Shown one piece after another: positions 1 to 11,472 of a stretch of 64,000 bases of DNA. Numbering within the stretch: the first letter of the stretch is position 1; the number at the start of each line of letters is the position of its first letter. A program made the translations under genes and the position numbers. The notes under the pieces were generated by a model. That model did no database searches and was not told where the DNA came from. It worked only from the letters and a program-made list of their open reading frames with translations. This stretch comes from Nageia nagi (taxonomy: Eukaryota > Pinophyta), in NCBI GenBank assembly GCA_050084985.1, contig JBITNC010000002.1, positions 2,914,001 through 2,978,000 on the forward strand, in the 5' to 3' direction.

Positions 1-195
1 TACCATCGAAATGTAAACAATGATTAGATGTACCTCTCAAATACTGAAGTATCCACTTCACTGCTTGTTGATGCTCTTTTTTGGGGTTACTCATGTACTT
101 GCTCACAACTCCCACTATTTGGGCAATAGCAAGTCTAGTGCAGATAAGGGATTGTAGGGGCACTCCACCATACATAGTTGCACACATGCACCTCC
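1..195 (-). pseudogene. Ty1/copia pol fragment (end of reverse transcriptase, start of RNase H)
   Basis: Read on the minus strand, about 50 codons match the stretch of copia polyproteins that links reverse transcriptase to RNase H: an Ile-Ala-Gln-x-Val-Gly-Val-Val segment, then a SKYMSNPKKEH motif and the WILQYLRGTS motif. These correspond to the family's usual 'VSRYMSNPGKEHW' and 'ILRYLRGTS' blocks. The reading is open to the window edge, so the rest of RNase H should lie outside. Upstream on the minus strand (beyond 195) the match breaks off and no catalytic YVDD is found, so it is a remnant. Superfamily assignment is firm; the exact family is unknown. Confidence 0.8.
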
Positions 196-629
196 TAGGA
201 TAACAAGCTTCACACTCCAACACTCCATCATGGACTCCAAGCCAATTTAATTTGATGATCTTGTATCACCTTACACAACATTATGTGCCAACATCTGTCA
301 ATCATTTGGCTTCCTCACAAACCACGTTGTTAGGCCATTTGCTTGATATGTTGTGTTGATAATGATGAGCATGTTCATCTCTTCATCCATCTTCTCACTT
401 GTCTGAACTAGACATGGCAAATTGTCCTCTATGCATCGCTCAATATATGGCTCCTTCAAACTCCTCTATTATGTTGGTCTGACTATGTTACATCTACAAG
501 AATTTTTCCACCCCTTAACAATCACGTACACTCTTTGGCAGCATGACCACCATTGGAAATCAACATTTGCTTCTCAACTTGTTCACACCACGATCATTGG
601 ATTGTTTTCCATTTTGAGTTGCTTTGCAC

Positions 630-1255
630 CTAGATCATATGGTGCGGCGGTACATCGGTACGCAAATACGAGTACCCGATATGTGGTACATTTGGGTTTG
701 AAAATCCAGTACATCGGTACGGCATATATATATATATATATATATTATTTCTAAAATATCATATTAACTTGCAATTTGCAAAAAAAATAAGAATGATATC
801 AGATACACATAAATAGCATTTTAGAGAGAAAACCATGTCTAGACTCTATATTAACTCCTATACATGATAATTGAGAACTAGAAGTATAACATGATGTAAA
901 ATCCAATATAAGCCTTTACAGATGAGGCTTTACAAGTAAAACAACAACAAGAAGCCTCTTCAGAGGAGCTATCCATGTGAGTACTTTGCATTTTCCCCTT
1001 TGCTCAATGGCCAATGCTCAATGTTGCAATGCTAAAACCCTTGAAACTTGAGAGTTGATTGTGAGTGAGTGTTTTAATGTTAGAAGTGAGAGAGGCCAAG
1101 TTAAAATGGAAGAGGGCAAGTGATTTTTTTACTTTATTGTGTGTTTTTTAATGCAACCGCCTAGTAAGCACCCCAATAAGCGTACCACATCCGGTACGCA
1201 TACCCACGTACCTCGTACGTATAGTACATGGTACGTGTGGGTCCCTGTATGCTAG
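630..1255. mobile_element. Non-autonomous hAT-like DNA element with 8-bp target duplication
   Basis: The octamer CTTTGCAC occurs at 622-629 and again at 1256-1263, directly bordering a 626-bp segment. The segment ends are related as imperfect terminal inverted repeats: the left end starts CTAGATCATATGG and the reverse of the right end starts CTAGCATACAGGG. Inside these lie longer inverted arms rich in GGTAC/GTACC (671-689 against 1181-1203). It has no transposase-length ORF. An 8-bp duplication with short imperfect TIRs is typical of the hAT superfamily; that assignment is inference, while the duplication and inverted repeats are seen directly. Confidence 0.65.
724..745. repeat. (AT)n microsatellite
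   Basis: Eleven uninterrupted AT dinucleotides inside the hAT-like element. Confidence 0.95.
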
Positions 1256-2458
1256 CTTTGCACTAATCATGTGTAACGGCTTATTCAATATACCAAGCAC
1301 ACTAGCATCCAAACACGAGAAGTCTTATTCCAATTCATCTTAAAGCAATATAGATGCTTGCAACTTTGGTTTTTTATATCGTTGGGCTACCCTCTCGAAC
1401 TTTTCAATGGGAGCCTTTTTTTCTCTATACATAATAACATGGCGCATTTTGTCCCAATCATTCATTTCTTGATTTAAAAAAAAAACAAAAGAAAATGCGC
1501 CCAAAAAAATTTCATATTCAAAGCCACAATATTATTTTGTAACATTTATCCCACTTGTACAAAGTTGTGAATTATTTAATTCCTTTTATGATTCCCTATG
1601 CATCCCATTAAGTAGAATTTTGGGTTCTCTCATGTCAATAATCACGCTCCCATATGGGATGGTGAGGATCCACCATGGGAGAGCACTAGAATTCTTTTGT
1701 TCTTTACCCACTACATTACATTCACATTATTTATTCCACATTGAAGAAGTCATTCATCATTCTTTTCTTTTTATAGTAAGTAGCATGTACATTTTATAAA
1801 TTAGCCCTCTCAATATCCTTATGCAAGTAGCATACTTCCCAAAAGGAATAGTCTAGGCAACCATAAGGGTTTCAAGATCACTCCCCCATTTCATTCATAT
1901 CCGCATTTTAAAACTTGACAAATCCTTAAAAAAAGGTCAACTTTGGACCACATGCATGTCACCTTCCTTACCATCATATCTTGCATTCTCCATTGTAGTC
2001 AATCTTTGAACCACGATCCATCATTGTCTTATCTAGTCAATCATCTTTGTTGTCTTCCTTGTCTACGACCTTGACGTTTGAAGGGGAATATACTACACTC
2101 ATCTTTTGAAATTGTCCAATCTAAGAATTATTGATCTTGGAAAGGTGTGTTTTGAATTATCTTTGCAAAAGAATATCATTAGCCCTCCACTGTTGAGGCA
2201 AAAGCAAAATGATCAAATTATCTTGTGCATCTTGAGAGGCTCCTGCGTCACATACATGCTTAGTGGCATGCGTATAAGTCCACATTAATGACATCCATCA
2301 ACCAATCAATGTCTACCTAAGATGTACTTCATTGAGCTCAAAAGTTTGTTAATTACAAAGTCAAATGAGCTACATCCCTTTATGATTGAGGCAAATATAA
2401 TTTCTCATGATTATATGTGAATCATAAGTTGTCAGATACGTGTGCCTTGATTGTTAGT

Positions 2459-3679
2459 TGTAATGTCCCAATTTTATGGTGTTTTCCCTATTTCACCTCT
2501 GATAAATGGGAACATTAGTTTAGGTGTGATTTTGTCTATTTTTGTAGGTTTTGGCCAATTATTGTAAGTTCCACTTAGAGAATTAGTTAAATGCTCTAAT
2601 TATGGAACAATGGCCAATTTTATTAATTCATTATGTAAAGTTGAGTGCTTAAAATATCAATAATGTTGTATTAATGATACCAAGGCAATTATATTTGTAA
2701 ATACAATATTAGTCTCCAATAATGAAGCATTGCATATTTCTAGCCTTGATGAATGTAATATTGGCGTTAAATGGTCCTCTTGTCATTAATGCTCCCCTCT
2801 TTGAGGTAGAGCATCCCCCTAGTGATTACACCGACTTCGAGGCATCTCAAGGACACCCAAGCTTGGAGGTGGCACTTCTAGAGAGGAATTTGGCATCTCA
2901 AGGCATTGGACAACTCCCATACCTAGACGTTGGCCATTTAAGGAGAAATTCACCACCACGTTGGAGGATTGGGCATCCCTAGGCCCCACATCACCCTCCT
3001 TGGGTATTTGGACGCATGGCATGGATCTCAAGGCACATGGGAATCCCCATCAACCCAACGCTTCATTTCTAGACCCTTGGATCACATCTCTCCACCGTTA
3101 AATCATCTCAATGCAAGATTAGAAGATGGATTATCTTGCCTATAAAAGGAGAAAACCTGGACATTATTAGATATGCTAAATTGTTGATTAAAACCCCTTG
3201 TGTGAGAACTCTATCTTTGCCACTTGTAGGTGCAAGTCTGCATTTGAGGCCTTAGGCGAAAAAAACTAGCCTTGAGCTTACTCTAGCCATTCAAGAGAGG
3301 AACATTGTTGGTTCCATCAGAGAGGAGTAGGGAAGCCATGGGCTGGACCTTGTTGTTGCTATGATTGGTGAGGCCTTGGAGCCATCCAAAATGACCCTAT
3401 TGGAAGCAGTCTTGGAGTAAGCTCCTTAGGCACCAAAAATACATTTTTGTAATTGCACTACTTTCATTGCTCTATCAATATAATTACATTATTTTTGTCA
3501 TTTTCTTGTAATTGTTCTCTTGTGCTTAGACGTTGGATCTGGAGTGATTATTTCATTGTTAAGTTCCTGTTTTTGCTCCTTGTTGCAACGTTGGGTTTCT
3601 AGAGTTTTTTTGCATGTTCAAATTTATATTTCTATCAATCTAGATAGACATTGGAATATTTTGTACATTTTCAATTGCA
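2459..3679 (+). mobile_element. LTR-like block, probably part of an LTR retrotransposon
   Basis: It starts TGTAATGTCCC, the same kind of start as other LTRs in this window, and ends near an ATTGCA, giving TG...CA. It has a well-formed TATA box (TATAAAA, 3141-3147) about 680 bp in. Right after the end is a TTGG-start sequence that could be a degenerate primer-binding site. I could not find a matching 5-bp target duplication or a second copy, so the right boundary and the class are uncertain. Confidence 0.4.
3141..3147 (+). promoter_or_regulatory. TATA box in LTR-like block
   Basis: TATAAAA in a CCTATAAAAGG context, positioned as an LTR core promoter would be. There is no further support for activity. 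Confidence 0.4.
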
Positions 3680-5196
3680 TTGGCTAGATCCGGTGCTAGA
3701 AGGCAAACGTACCTCTCTTAAGGCACGTTTGAGCATGATCCCCCAGTTTGTGATCCGTAATATTATTTTTGTCTAACGGATGCATAAAAATTTTGTTTGT
3801 TCTCCCACAAGAAATAAAATAATTAAATAACCAAGTGCATAATATAACATGAACCAGTAAATTAAATCCACAAGAAATATTACCCAATAATCAAGCTCTC
3901 TTATTTCTGTGGAGTGTATTAATCCACTCTAGTCTATCACCTTGCTACAACACTTAGAAATTTCTTCTCCCTTTTTACTTCCCATGAACTAGCAAAAATC
4001 TTACTAACTCCAACAATAATCACTAGTCTTCTTTTTATATTTTTAAGGAAGCTAGGTTACAAAATTTAGTCACAACAAATTAATTTCGCATCACTCCACA
4101 TAAAGCTAAATTTGGTTATGGCCATCAACCAAACTCATCTCTACTTGGCCTTCCACCAAAAATAACAATAACTCCCCTAATAATACTCCAACACTCAACA
4201 ATATAACAAGTAGGATTATTTCTCCCTTTTGAAATAATACCCAATTCCTAAATATACCCCGACTCTTACAAATCATTACAAACAATATAATTTGACACAC
4301 TTGCAAATTTAAAAATAGCTAAACAAGTGTTAATATTATCCCCTCTCCTTTTTGTGGGGAAATATTAACTAACACCTATTTATTTGCAAATAACAAAAAA
4401 CTCTTTTAAAATAAACTCCATGTATAATTTCCCACTTCATATTTGCATGAAAAGTGGCTATTTTGACTTTTTCCAAATATTTTTTCCCTTTAATTTTGAT
4501 TGGTGGGTGAAATGCTGAGTTGTCCCTTGACCATTAACTATGGTGCTGATGTGGTTGCTAACTGTGCAATGCTAATTGGATGTGGGTCTCACAAATAATT
4601 TTTTTTCTTATAACTTCAAATCGCAAAATCTTTTGATTCGGGAATCGGTTTTACTCTCTGTTTGAAGTGTTGGAGCCATGGAAGAGAGCTCTTCAACATG
4701 ATATAATAAAATAAGCAAAAAGAGGAACTTGAAAAATCAACTTTTTTTACGACTCCGAAAATCCATTTCGGATCAGTTTGGGATCATCACAATAGTTCAC
4801 TTTAATTCTAATCATTTTTCTCCCAAAAAGGGGCAAGCCGTAGACATCCACATGTTTTAGGCACATTTTTCTCCAAAATTCACAAATTAGGTTATTTGAT
4901 CAATTGTGTCCAAAATGCCTAATTCCACCTCAACTAGTCAATTTTGCCACCTCATTTGCCACATGGAATAAGGGGCCCATGCCACCTTAGCGGGTCAAAC
5001 ATGCCACCTCACCCAATCAAGGAGACACCATCTCATGAAGTGTGTTTGCCATGTGTCTTCACTCCCTAAAGGAATGTCTCCCACTTCCTCCACACGAGGC
5101 ATGATTAGGTTTCCATTAAGTGAATAGTTGGAATCAATCATTTTAAAGACATGAAAGCATGGACAAATTTTGTATGTAGTCCCTAAAATATGATGA
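3680..5196. other. No gene seen; AT-rich, possibly internal sequence of the preceding LTR element
   Basis: Only short frames on either strand, with no recognisable domain. It may be leader or gag-less internal sequence, but no pol motif is present. Confidence 0.4.
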
Positions 5197-5201
5197 TTGT
5201 T

Positions 5202-6431
5202 TGTAACATCCCTTTTGTACTATATAAAAATAATGTAAAAGCCAAAAATGATGTCTTAATAACATCCCTTTTGGAGTTTGTTTAAAAGTTAGCTTGTAGT
5301 TGTTTTGTATAACTTGGGATAGAAATTAATTGCTCCATGGAACCCATTGTGAGGCCCTACATATCCCTCCCAAGTGTAGAATAGGATATATTAATGTACT
5401 TGGAGATCTCGAACTTGATTGTGGGAATCCCAAGAGCTTGTATAAATTAATTAACCAGGATTGAGGATAGCATGCTTGCGCCATCCTTGGGGAGTCCCCT
5501 AAACCCCACGTTGGCCCATCACAAACACCTAGGCTCCCACGCATGACACCTAGACCCATGTGGGCATGCGTGGCACCCCTAGACCCTACGTTGGCCCATC
5601 ACAGACACCTAGGCTCCAATGCATGACACCTAGACCCACGTGGGCATGCGTGGCACCCCTTGACCCTGTGTTAGCATTTATGGCACCCAGGAATCCCATG
5701 TTGGCATGCTTGATGCCTAGGCACCCATGTTGGGCATCCCAAGCCCTCTAGAGGCTAACATTGGGGCTTTAGAGCCTAGTGATGATTCTAAGACGAGATC
5801 CAGGACCTGATTGAGGTTATAAGAAGACTTGGAGGCTCATTTGTTGGACACACTTGATTATTATTACTTCTACACTTCTACATCGTCCGATGGACATAAC
5901 CTTAGCAGAGCGCTAAGTGTATTCTTTAGGTGGAGCATCTAAGAAGGTTGGCAAGCACAGGGAACCTGACAATCTACGGCAATTGGTGGAGCGCCATTGC
6001 CCATCCGGTGGATCTGAGGCGGAGTCTCTACTACACAAGTGGTTATCCAAATCTAAGGAGAGCCCCTTCAATGGGGAGGAGTCAGGTTGTGAGGAGGCAT
6101 TGCTATCCCATAGTTCATCCAATAGTATCAAGAGAGTCATTCGGCTAGTTCAGCTCCTAGGAGGTTGACATCAGCCCTTTGGGCATATTTTGTATTGTAC
6201 TTCATTATTGATCATAATACAAGCCGTGGACTCATTTGGATCTCAACGATGTCTTCATATTCTTCATTATGTGCATGCGTTGAGCATTTTTGTGTTGTAT
6301 ATTGTGTTTCTAGCCCATCGTTGTCATTGTGAGTTGTTTATATGCATTGGGTTGTCAATTGGATGCCCTAGTTTGATTGATTGTAATTGAATTTGTTGAT
6401 ATTTGTTGGAGATCTTGTTTGGGTCATTACA
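5202..6431 (+). mobile_element. Solo LTR, same family as the gypsy element at 55812-61570
   Basis: The 1230-bp block starts TGTAACATCCC and ends ATTACA. The pentamer TTGTT borders both sides (5197-5201 and 6432-6436), so it is a solo LTR left by recombination between the two LTRs of an element. Its body follows the LTRs at 55812 and 60428 in the same order: the 'TGTGAGGCC' and 'GTGTAGAATAGG' blocks, then 'GTACTTGGAGATC', then a cluster of CCACGTTGGC-type repeats, then the block around 5930-6170. Orientation is plus. Divergence from the other members is considerable. Confidence 0.85.
5508..5667 (+). repeat. 80-bp tandem duplication inside the solo LTR
   Basis: The unit beginning ACGTTGGCCCATCACA at 5508 recurs at 5588 with few changes. 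Units contain ACCTAGACCCACGTGGGC-like words. Confidence 0.8.
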
Positions 6432-6465
6432 TTGTTGACTTTCAAGGCTCATACTTATCTCCACG

Positions 6466-7713
6466 TGTGATGATCCAAAATACAACTCAAGCTCAAACTA
6501 ACAAATTTGAACCATTAAACCCTGATGTCAAGCCTAGGGCATCAAATACAAGTAAACAAACCCTCAAATATGCAATGTTAGGGTTAGGGTTACAATATCA
6601 AACATGCGCCACATACATTGACCAACGTTCAACCAAAACATGCAATAAACAAGGTACATTACTCCACAATGGCAACGTTTGGCCAGAACCAGTATAAACA
6701 AGCAATGACACCCAACGCATGCACAAGATGGACAATACAATACGCAAGTGAGATCCAAATGCCCTTGGCAATAAATAGAATGATGATGAATAGAATACCA
6801 GGCCCTAGAAGGGTCGACGTTGGCATATCAAGAGCTAACTAGGGCACAACACAATATCTGCTCTCTCTGGAACCACGGGATAGTACGCCTCCTCAAATTA
6901 AGAATCCTCCCCACTAAATGAGCCCTCCTCCAATCTTGGATAACCACCAAAGGTAGAAGCAATACCTCGAAATACCACCGGATGGGCAAAGGTGCTACAC
7001 CAATGCCGTAAACAGACAGGATCCCTCAACCTGTATGCCCTCTAGACACTACACTTAGGAAAGGTTGCTTAGCACTACTAAGACTTGTTGTTTGGACTGT
7101 GTAAAAGTAATAATAATCAATGTATCTTTAGTAATGAGCCTCCAAGGATTAATATAACCTTCCTTGGTCTAGATTACACCTCAAAGTCATCACCTAATCT
7201 CCTCATGGCCCAATGTTGGCACCTAGGGATCAATTCAGGCTCAACATGGGTATTTGGGCCTCCTTTATGCTCCACATGGACCCAAGAATGCATGTGTTGG
7301 TATAGAAGGCATGCGTGGGCACCTAAGGGGGTAACGTGGGTCTCATGGACCAACGTGGGGGTCTAGAAGGCATGAGTTGGCACCTAGGGGGGTAACGTAG
7401 GTCTCATGGGCCAATGTGGGGGTCTAGAAGTCACCCCATGGCTAGCGCAGGTGTCTAGGTGCTCCCAACCTCAATGTTGGGTCATTAAGTGCTCGTCTGT
7501 CCAATACATGCTAAATAAACCTTGGGATTCCCACAATCATGTCTCGAGAACTCCAAGTATGATAAATACACCTAATCTAACCTTAAGAGGGAGACGTCCC
7601 ACTTGGGGATCACAGTGTCCCAAGTTACAATTATGAAAGTGCAAATACATAAATAAAGTATATTACAAAGAGGAACCTTTCGGACCCACTAACTGAACAA
7701 GTGAGACATCACA
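6466..7713 (-). mobile_element. Solo LTR of the same family, opposite orientation
   Basis: On the minus strand it starts TGTGATGTC at 7713, exactly as the family LTRs at 55812 and 60428 start, and runs to GATCATCACA at 6466. Flanking pentamers are CCACG (6461-6465) and CCATG (7714-7718), a target duplication with one mismatch. Its interior is collinear with the family when read in reverse, including the block near 6890-7030 that matches 56430-56600. No internal region or second LTR is attached. Confidence 0.82.
7305..7426 (-). repeat. 61-bp tandem duplication inside the solo LTR
   Basis: Two copies start at 7305 and 7366, each with a GGGGGTAACGT word and a CTCATGG word. It lies in the same part of the LTR as the 80-bp duplication in the neighbouring copy but has a different unit length. 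Confidence 0.8.
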
Positions 7714-9014
7714 CCATGGGATTCTTATGCATCAAGGGATTATATATTAATTGATGCATTCTTATGCTTGAAAGCTTTACATATTTCACTCTTTATATTC
7801 TTTGAATTTTCCAAGCATAATTTTGATTATTGAGCTAACAAGGTACTAATCAATTTGATGAGTTGGTGGTTGTTTTGGTAGCCTATGTTATCTCTTATGC
7901 TTAAAAGGTTAAGGTTGGAGATTTTCATTTGAGATCAAGACATCATAAAAATCATAAGGACATGAAGGCCTGAAACTTCGAAGAATATCATTGTAAAAAC
8001 ATTGTATCAGCATGCCATTATTGTAACATTCATACAAGCATTTGTAATGAAACTGTGGCAATTTAAGCTCACTTAAATTTGAGGTGGCTTTGAATGTGTT
8101 ATTGGCATAATGGTGTGATTATTGATCAATTTTGTAGCATTTTTCAAGGTACACAAGGTAATAATTGTAAAACTCATGAAACCTGTAACCTTTCAGCACA
8201 GCACTAGTAAAGTGATGTTCTCTTCTTGGAGGTAGCTCAATTACCTGTCTTTTTATTGAGGTGTCCAAAACTGAGCTAAAACTTTCCTTTAAACAATTGT
8301 ATTTTCTATGAGGTATTTGGCCAAGGCATGTTTGAACTTGTTTCTTGTTTCCAACAACTATTGGGTTCTTGGTTTCAGTTGCTTCTTGTTCAATTGTTAT
8401 TGTAGTGTTTTCTTTTCTGGTTGTATTTGTGTTACTCTTTCCATATTTCAGCATACAGCATTCTAACAAGATTGTTTTTTTACCATTTTCTGAATCATTT
8501 CTTCCAAATGCGAATCAATAAGATTGCATGTGTCCCTTAAATGTAGAAAGTTGTGATAGTCATAGAGCGTTTTTTAGATTTTCTTGTTCAACTATGATCT
8601 CATTGGCTTTTTCTTCTCCATATCTTTACGAATTCATATAATTTATTATTTGATACTTGCTTTTGTATAAATCTCCAAATGTGGCTTTTTTTCTTAAAGT
8701 TAAGAGAAAAAACCTTTGCAAGGCCACCCTTGGCCTAAAAATCCACAAGTGGGGGTATCTAATCATTAAAGTCACCCAGGACTTGCACTTGGGCCAAACC
8801 ACACCTACAATTTTCTATAGGATTTTGGGGTGTCCTCCACATGTAAGAGCAATGATTCAAACTTGGGCCTCCCTTGGATCATTTCCCCATCTACCCTAAC
8901 GTAGGCAGACCCGTATCACATTTGATGTTAAAGTCTGAACTCTTGCAAGAATTTATTTGTAAGATCCTCAAAACTTTGGATATTGTGATTTGTTAATTCT
9001 TGATACGCTAGAAG
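7714..9014. other. No recognised gene
   Basis: It contains one minus-strand ORF of 116 codons (8119-8469) described separately. The rest is AT-rich without coding features. Confidence 0.5.
8119..8469 (-). CDS. Unrecognised ORF, 116 codons
   Basis: This open frame is polar in its first half (several Thr/Asn/Lys/Glu runs) and more mixed in its second half, with a charged 'ELPPRREHHF' stretch and an aromatic-rich end (Phe-Tyr-Asn-Tyr-Tyr). I cannot match it to a family. It lies on the strand of the aldehyde oxidase gene and downstream of its last visible exon, but it has none of the expected C-terminal aldehyde oxidase motifs. It could be a fragment of a transposon or of a host exon, or chance. 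Confidence 0.2.
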   Translation of the reverse strand: MLECCMLKYGKSNTNTTRKENTTITIEQEATETKNPIVVGNKKQVQTCLGQIPHRKYNCLKESFSSVLDTSIKRQVIELPPRREHHFTSAVLKGYRFHEFYNYYLVYLEKCYKIDQ

Positions 9015-10760
9015 AGTATAGACACAAAATAAAGAACAATGTCTTAAAATATATACAATGTATTCATGTATAATGAAGAAAAAGAGATTAATATATGATC
9101 TAGTAACTAGGATCATTTGGAATTTACAAGAAGAGATATAGGAAAGACTTATCTGGAGGTTGTAAATCAGAGGTAGGTTGGCATACAACTTGTAATCTTT
9201 GAGGACATATCTTGGTGTTTTAGGGCAAATGGATAATGAACTAGCAATATATTAGGTTTGATTCAACTTCTAGAATTGGTCAAAGATCAATTTGGCTTAG
9301 GGACCAAATTGCTTGCATTCTAGGATGCAAGGTTTATAATGCCCATATTCTAGGATGCGCAGATTTTTGGGTTGTAATGACCTTCAGTTGATGCATCTTA
9401 TGGTTTCTATGCGGCTCTAGTGTTTGCTTGGTAGAATTCTGCTTTGATATGTACAAATCTAACTTAAGGAAAAGCTTGGAAGAATATGATCAATCTTGAA
9501 AAAGATATTAGCATTAGAGCATGCTAAGGTGACTATCTAATAGAATTATGTGGTGTTTTATTTCAAAATACCCCAATATCTTCATGTATCAAATGAATCT
9601 TTTTCTTTTCCTTTAAATAGATTCACAAAATCTAATTTTTAATTCACATAGGTCCAACCGCCTAGGCCGATGTGTACATAGGATAATGCTAAATTAAAAG
9701 AAGATATCACTTACATTAATTCAAGATAGCCTCAAATGGCCCAAAATTGACATTTTGTATAAATCAAATAAAAAAACTTCAATAAAATCATTTTAAATAG
9801 CTAGAATACAAAGTTAAGTGTCTACATGATCCAAGGTCTATTCTAAGGATGGTAGGTTTACTAAAAACCTAAGGTTTTGAAAAATAGATAACAATTGAGT
9901 TCACCAAAAACGTAGGGTTTTGGCAAAAAATAATAGAAAGAGTTCAGGTCGCCAATTTGTAGAAAAAAAAAAGATAATGTATTAAAATTGCATATTTATT
10001 TGTCTATGGAGTGAAAATAGAAATATGCAATATAGGATCTAGTAATTAGGTTTATGTAAATTCACAAGACGAGATACATAGAAGACTTAGATAGGGGTTA
10101 GACGATTGGAGGCTTGCCAGTGGACAACTTGTGATCTTGTAGGATGAATTCTAGCTATAGACAAATGATAAATCTACATAATTGTGAAAGGTGACAATTC
10201 TAAAGATGATTTTGAAATGAAACTACTGAATATAATTCAGCTTTAGATAATGCTAGAGTAGGTACATAGACATTCCAAGATGACCTGGCTCAACTGTGGA
10301 GGTTGACAAGGCTCAAAGCCAAAGTGGCCATGTTTTGGACCAGCGATGCCAAAGCCCTAGCCACTTCAAGACCAAGGGATTGAAGTATTTTGGGGATATG
10401 GCCTATTCCGACCTACACATCATGTGTTTTAACTCTTCAATACTTTTAATGATCTAGTTGCAATAACAGACAATAATCAATGATAATTGCTTGCTTCTTT
10501 GGAAGTTCTTTTGTTTCTTAATTTCTTGCTTGTCCCTTAAATGAGCACTTGGGAGCGCTTTATATAGGTTTCTTAAAATTTGATTTTGACTTCATATAGT
10601 TGGACCTGTAAGATAACATTGACTTAAAGAACTTCTCCTAAGTTAGCCTAGGATTACCTAAATTGGGCCTAAATTGACATTTTACAAAAATAAACTAAAT
10701 AACTTAAATAAAGTCATTTCTAGAAAGTTAAAATGCAATTTTATGTGTCTAAAATATACA
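9015..10760 (-). mobile_element. TRIM-like LTR pair with a very short internal region
   Basis: Two diverged direct copies of about 800 bp lie at about 9015-9826 and 9958-10760. Shared landmarks are the GATCTAGTAA(C/T)TAGG block (9097 and 10037), the GACATTTT block near 9750 and 10675, and a GTGTCTA word near the right end of each. Only about 131 bp lie between them. Read on the minus strand, a sequence starting TTGGCGACC follows the right-hand copy directly, as a primer-binding site should. This fits a terminal-repeat retrotransposon in miniature, or an element that lost its whole coding region. Outer edges are approximate and I found no clean target duplication. Confidence 0.55.
9941..9957 (-). 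other. Putative primer-binding site of the TRIM-like element
   Basis: The reverse strand reads AATTGGCGACCTGAACT directly after the LTR end. TTGGCG-type starts are common primer-binding sites in plant LTR retrotransposons. The matching tRNA is not assigned. Confidence 0.45.
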
Positions 10761-11472
10761 AGAGGTGCCATCTATTGCAAACTTTGATCCATGCATAGGG
10801 GTTGTGTTGAGCAGATTTAAGATTTCCAAGACCATAAAGCCAAAAGAGGATGAAGAAAACTCTAAGATAGCATCTAAAGATCAATATCTCCATGCAAAGG
10901 CATAAGAAACAATTTTCCATGCAAAATCCTTAAAAATACTTCATTTTTGTTCAATGCTAATTGATTATATTCTGTTATGTCTAAAAAGATTTTCACCCAA
11001 GATGGTTTCTCCATGTCATATCTTGTGTTATTTCCATGTGAGGTTATTATTTTTTAATTATCATGCTTAGATTGTCCATATAAGCTCTATCAATCATCTA
11101 CTATTACTAAACAAACCATCAATATTTGTAGGGAAGAGAAGAAAAATGTGATTGCAGCTAAGAAAAGTTATCTTTTGATCAACCTCACCAAAACATTTTT
11201 GTATTGATGATTTTTCGTTTTCAGTTTTAAGACATTTACAAATAACAATGTTATAAGCTAATACCCACTAATATTAGTTTTAAACTTCTTCACGCATCAT
11301 GTAACTATTGCATTAGCAAAATTCAATCATTCAGATGATCGCTTGTAGCTTCATTGTCACATATTTATTCATGCTATTATTCAGAAAAAAGATCAGCCAA
11401 AATTCATCCTACTGTAATTGCAAGATTATTTGATTCGTATCTTGTACAATAGCTCAAAACTCAAAATCATAC
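10761..11472. other. Presumed start of aldehyde oxidase intron 6; nothing else seen
   Basis: A GT donor at the end of exon 6 opens this stretch on the minus strand. No exon with the conserved C-terminal aldehyde oxidase motifs is visible here. Confidence 0.5.

Larger units (their letters stand above)
196..2458. other. No gene recognised; degenerate, probably transposon-derived
   Basis: Apart from the hAT-like insertion at 630-1255, this stretch has only short open frames on both strands. Some minus-strand stretches (around 1330-1480 and 1600-1720) read as broken protein-like sequence, but no domain can be named. I see no splice-bounded exon and in particular no continuation of the aldehyde oxidase gene. 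Confidence 0.5.

Noticed and set aside
422-754. 110-codon plus-strand ORF
   Set aside because: It runs into the hAT-like insertion and its end encodes the (AT)n repeat; no domain is visible.
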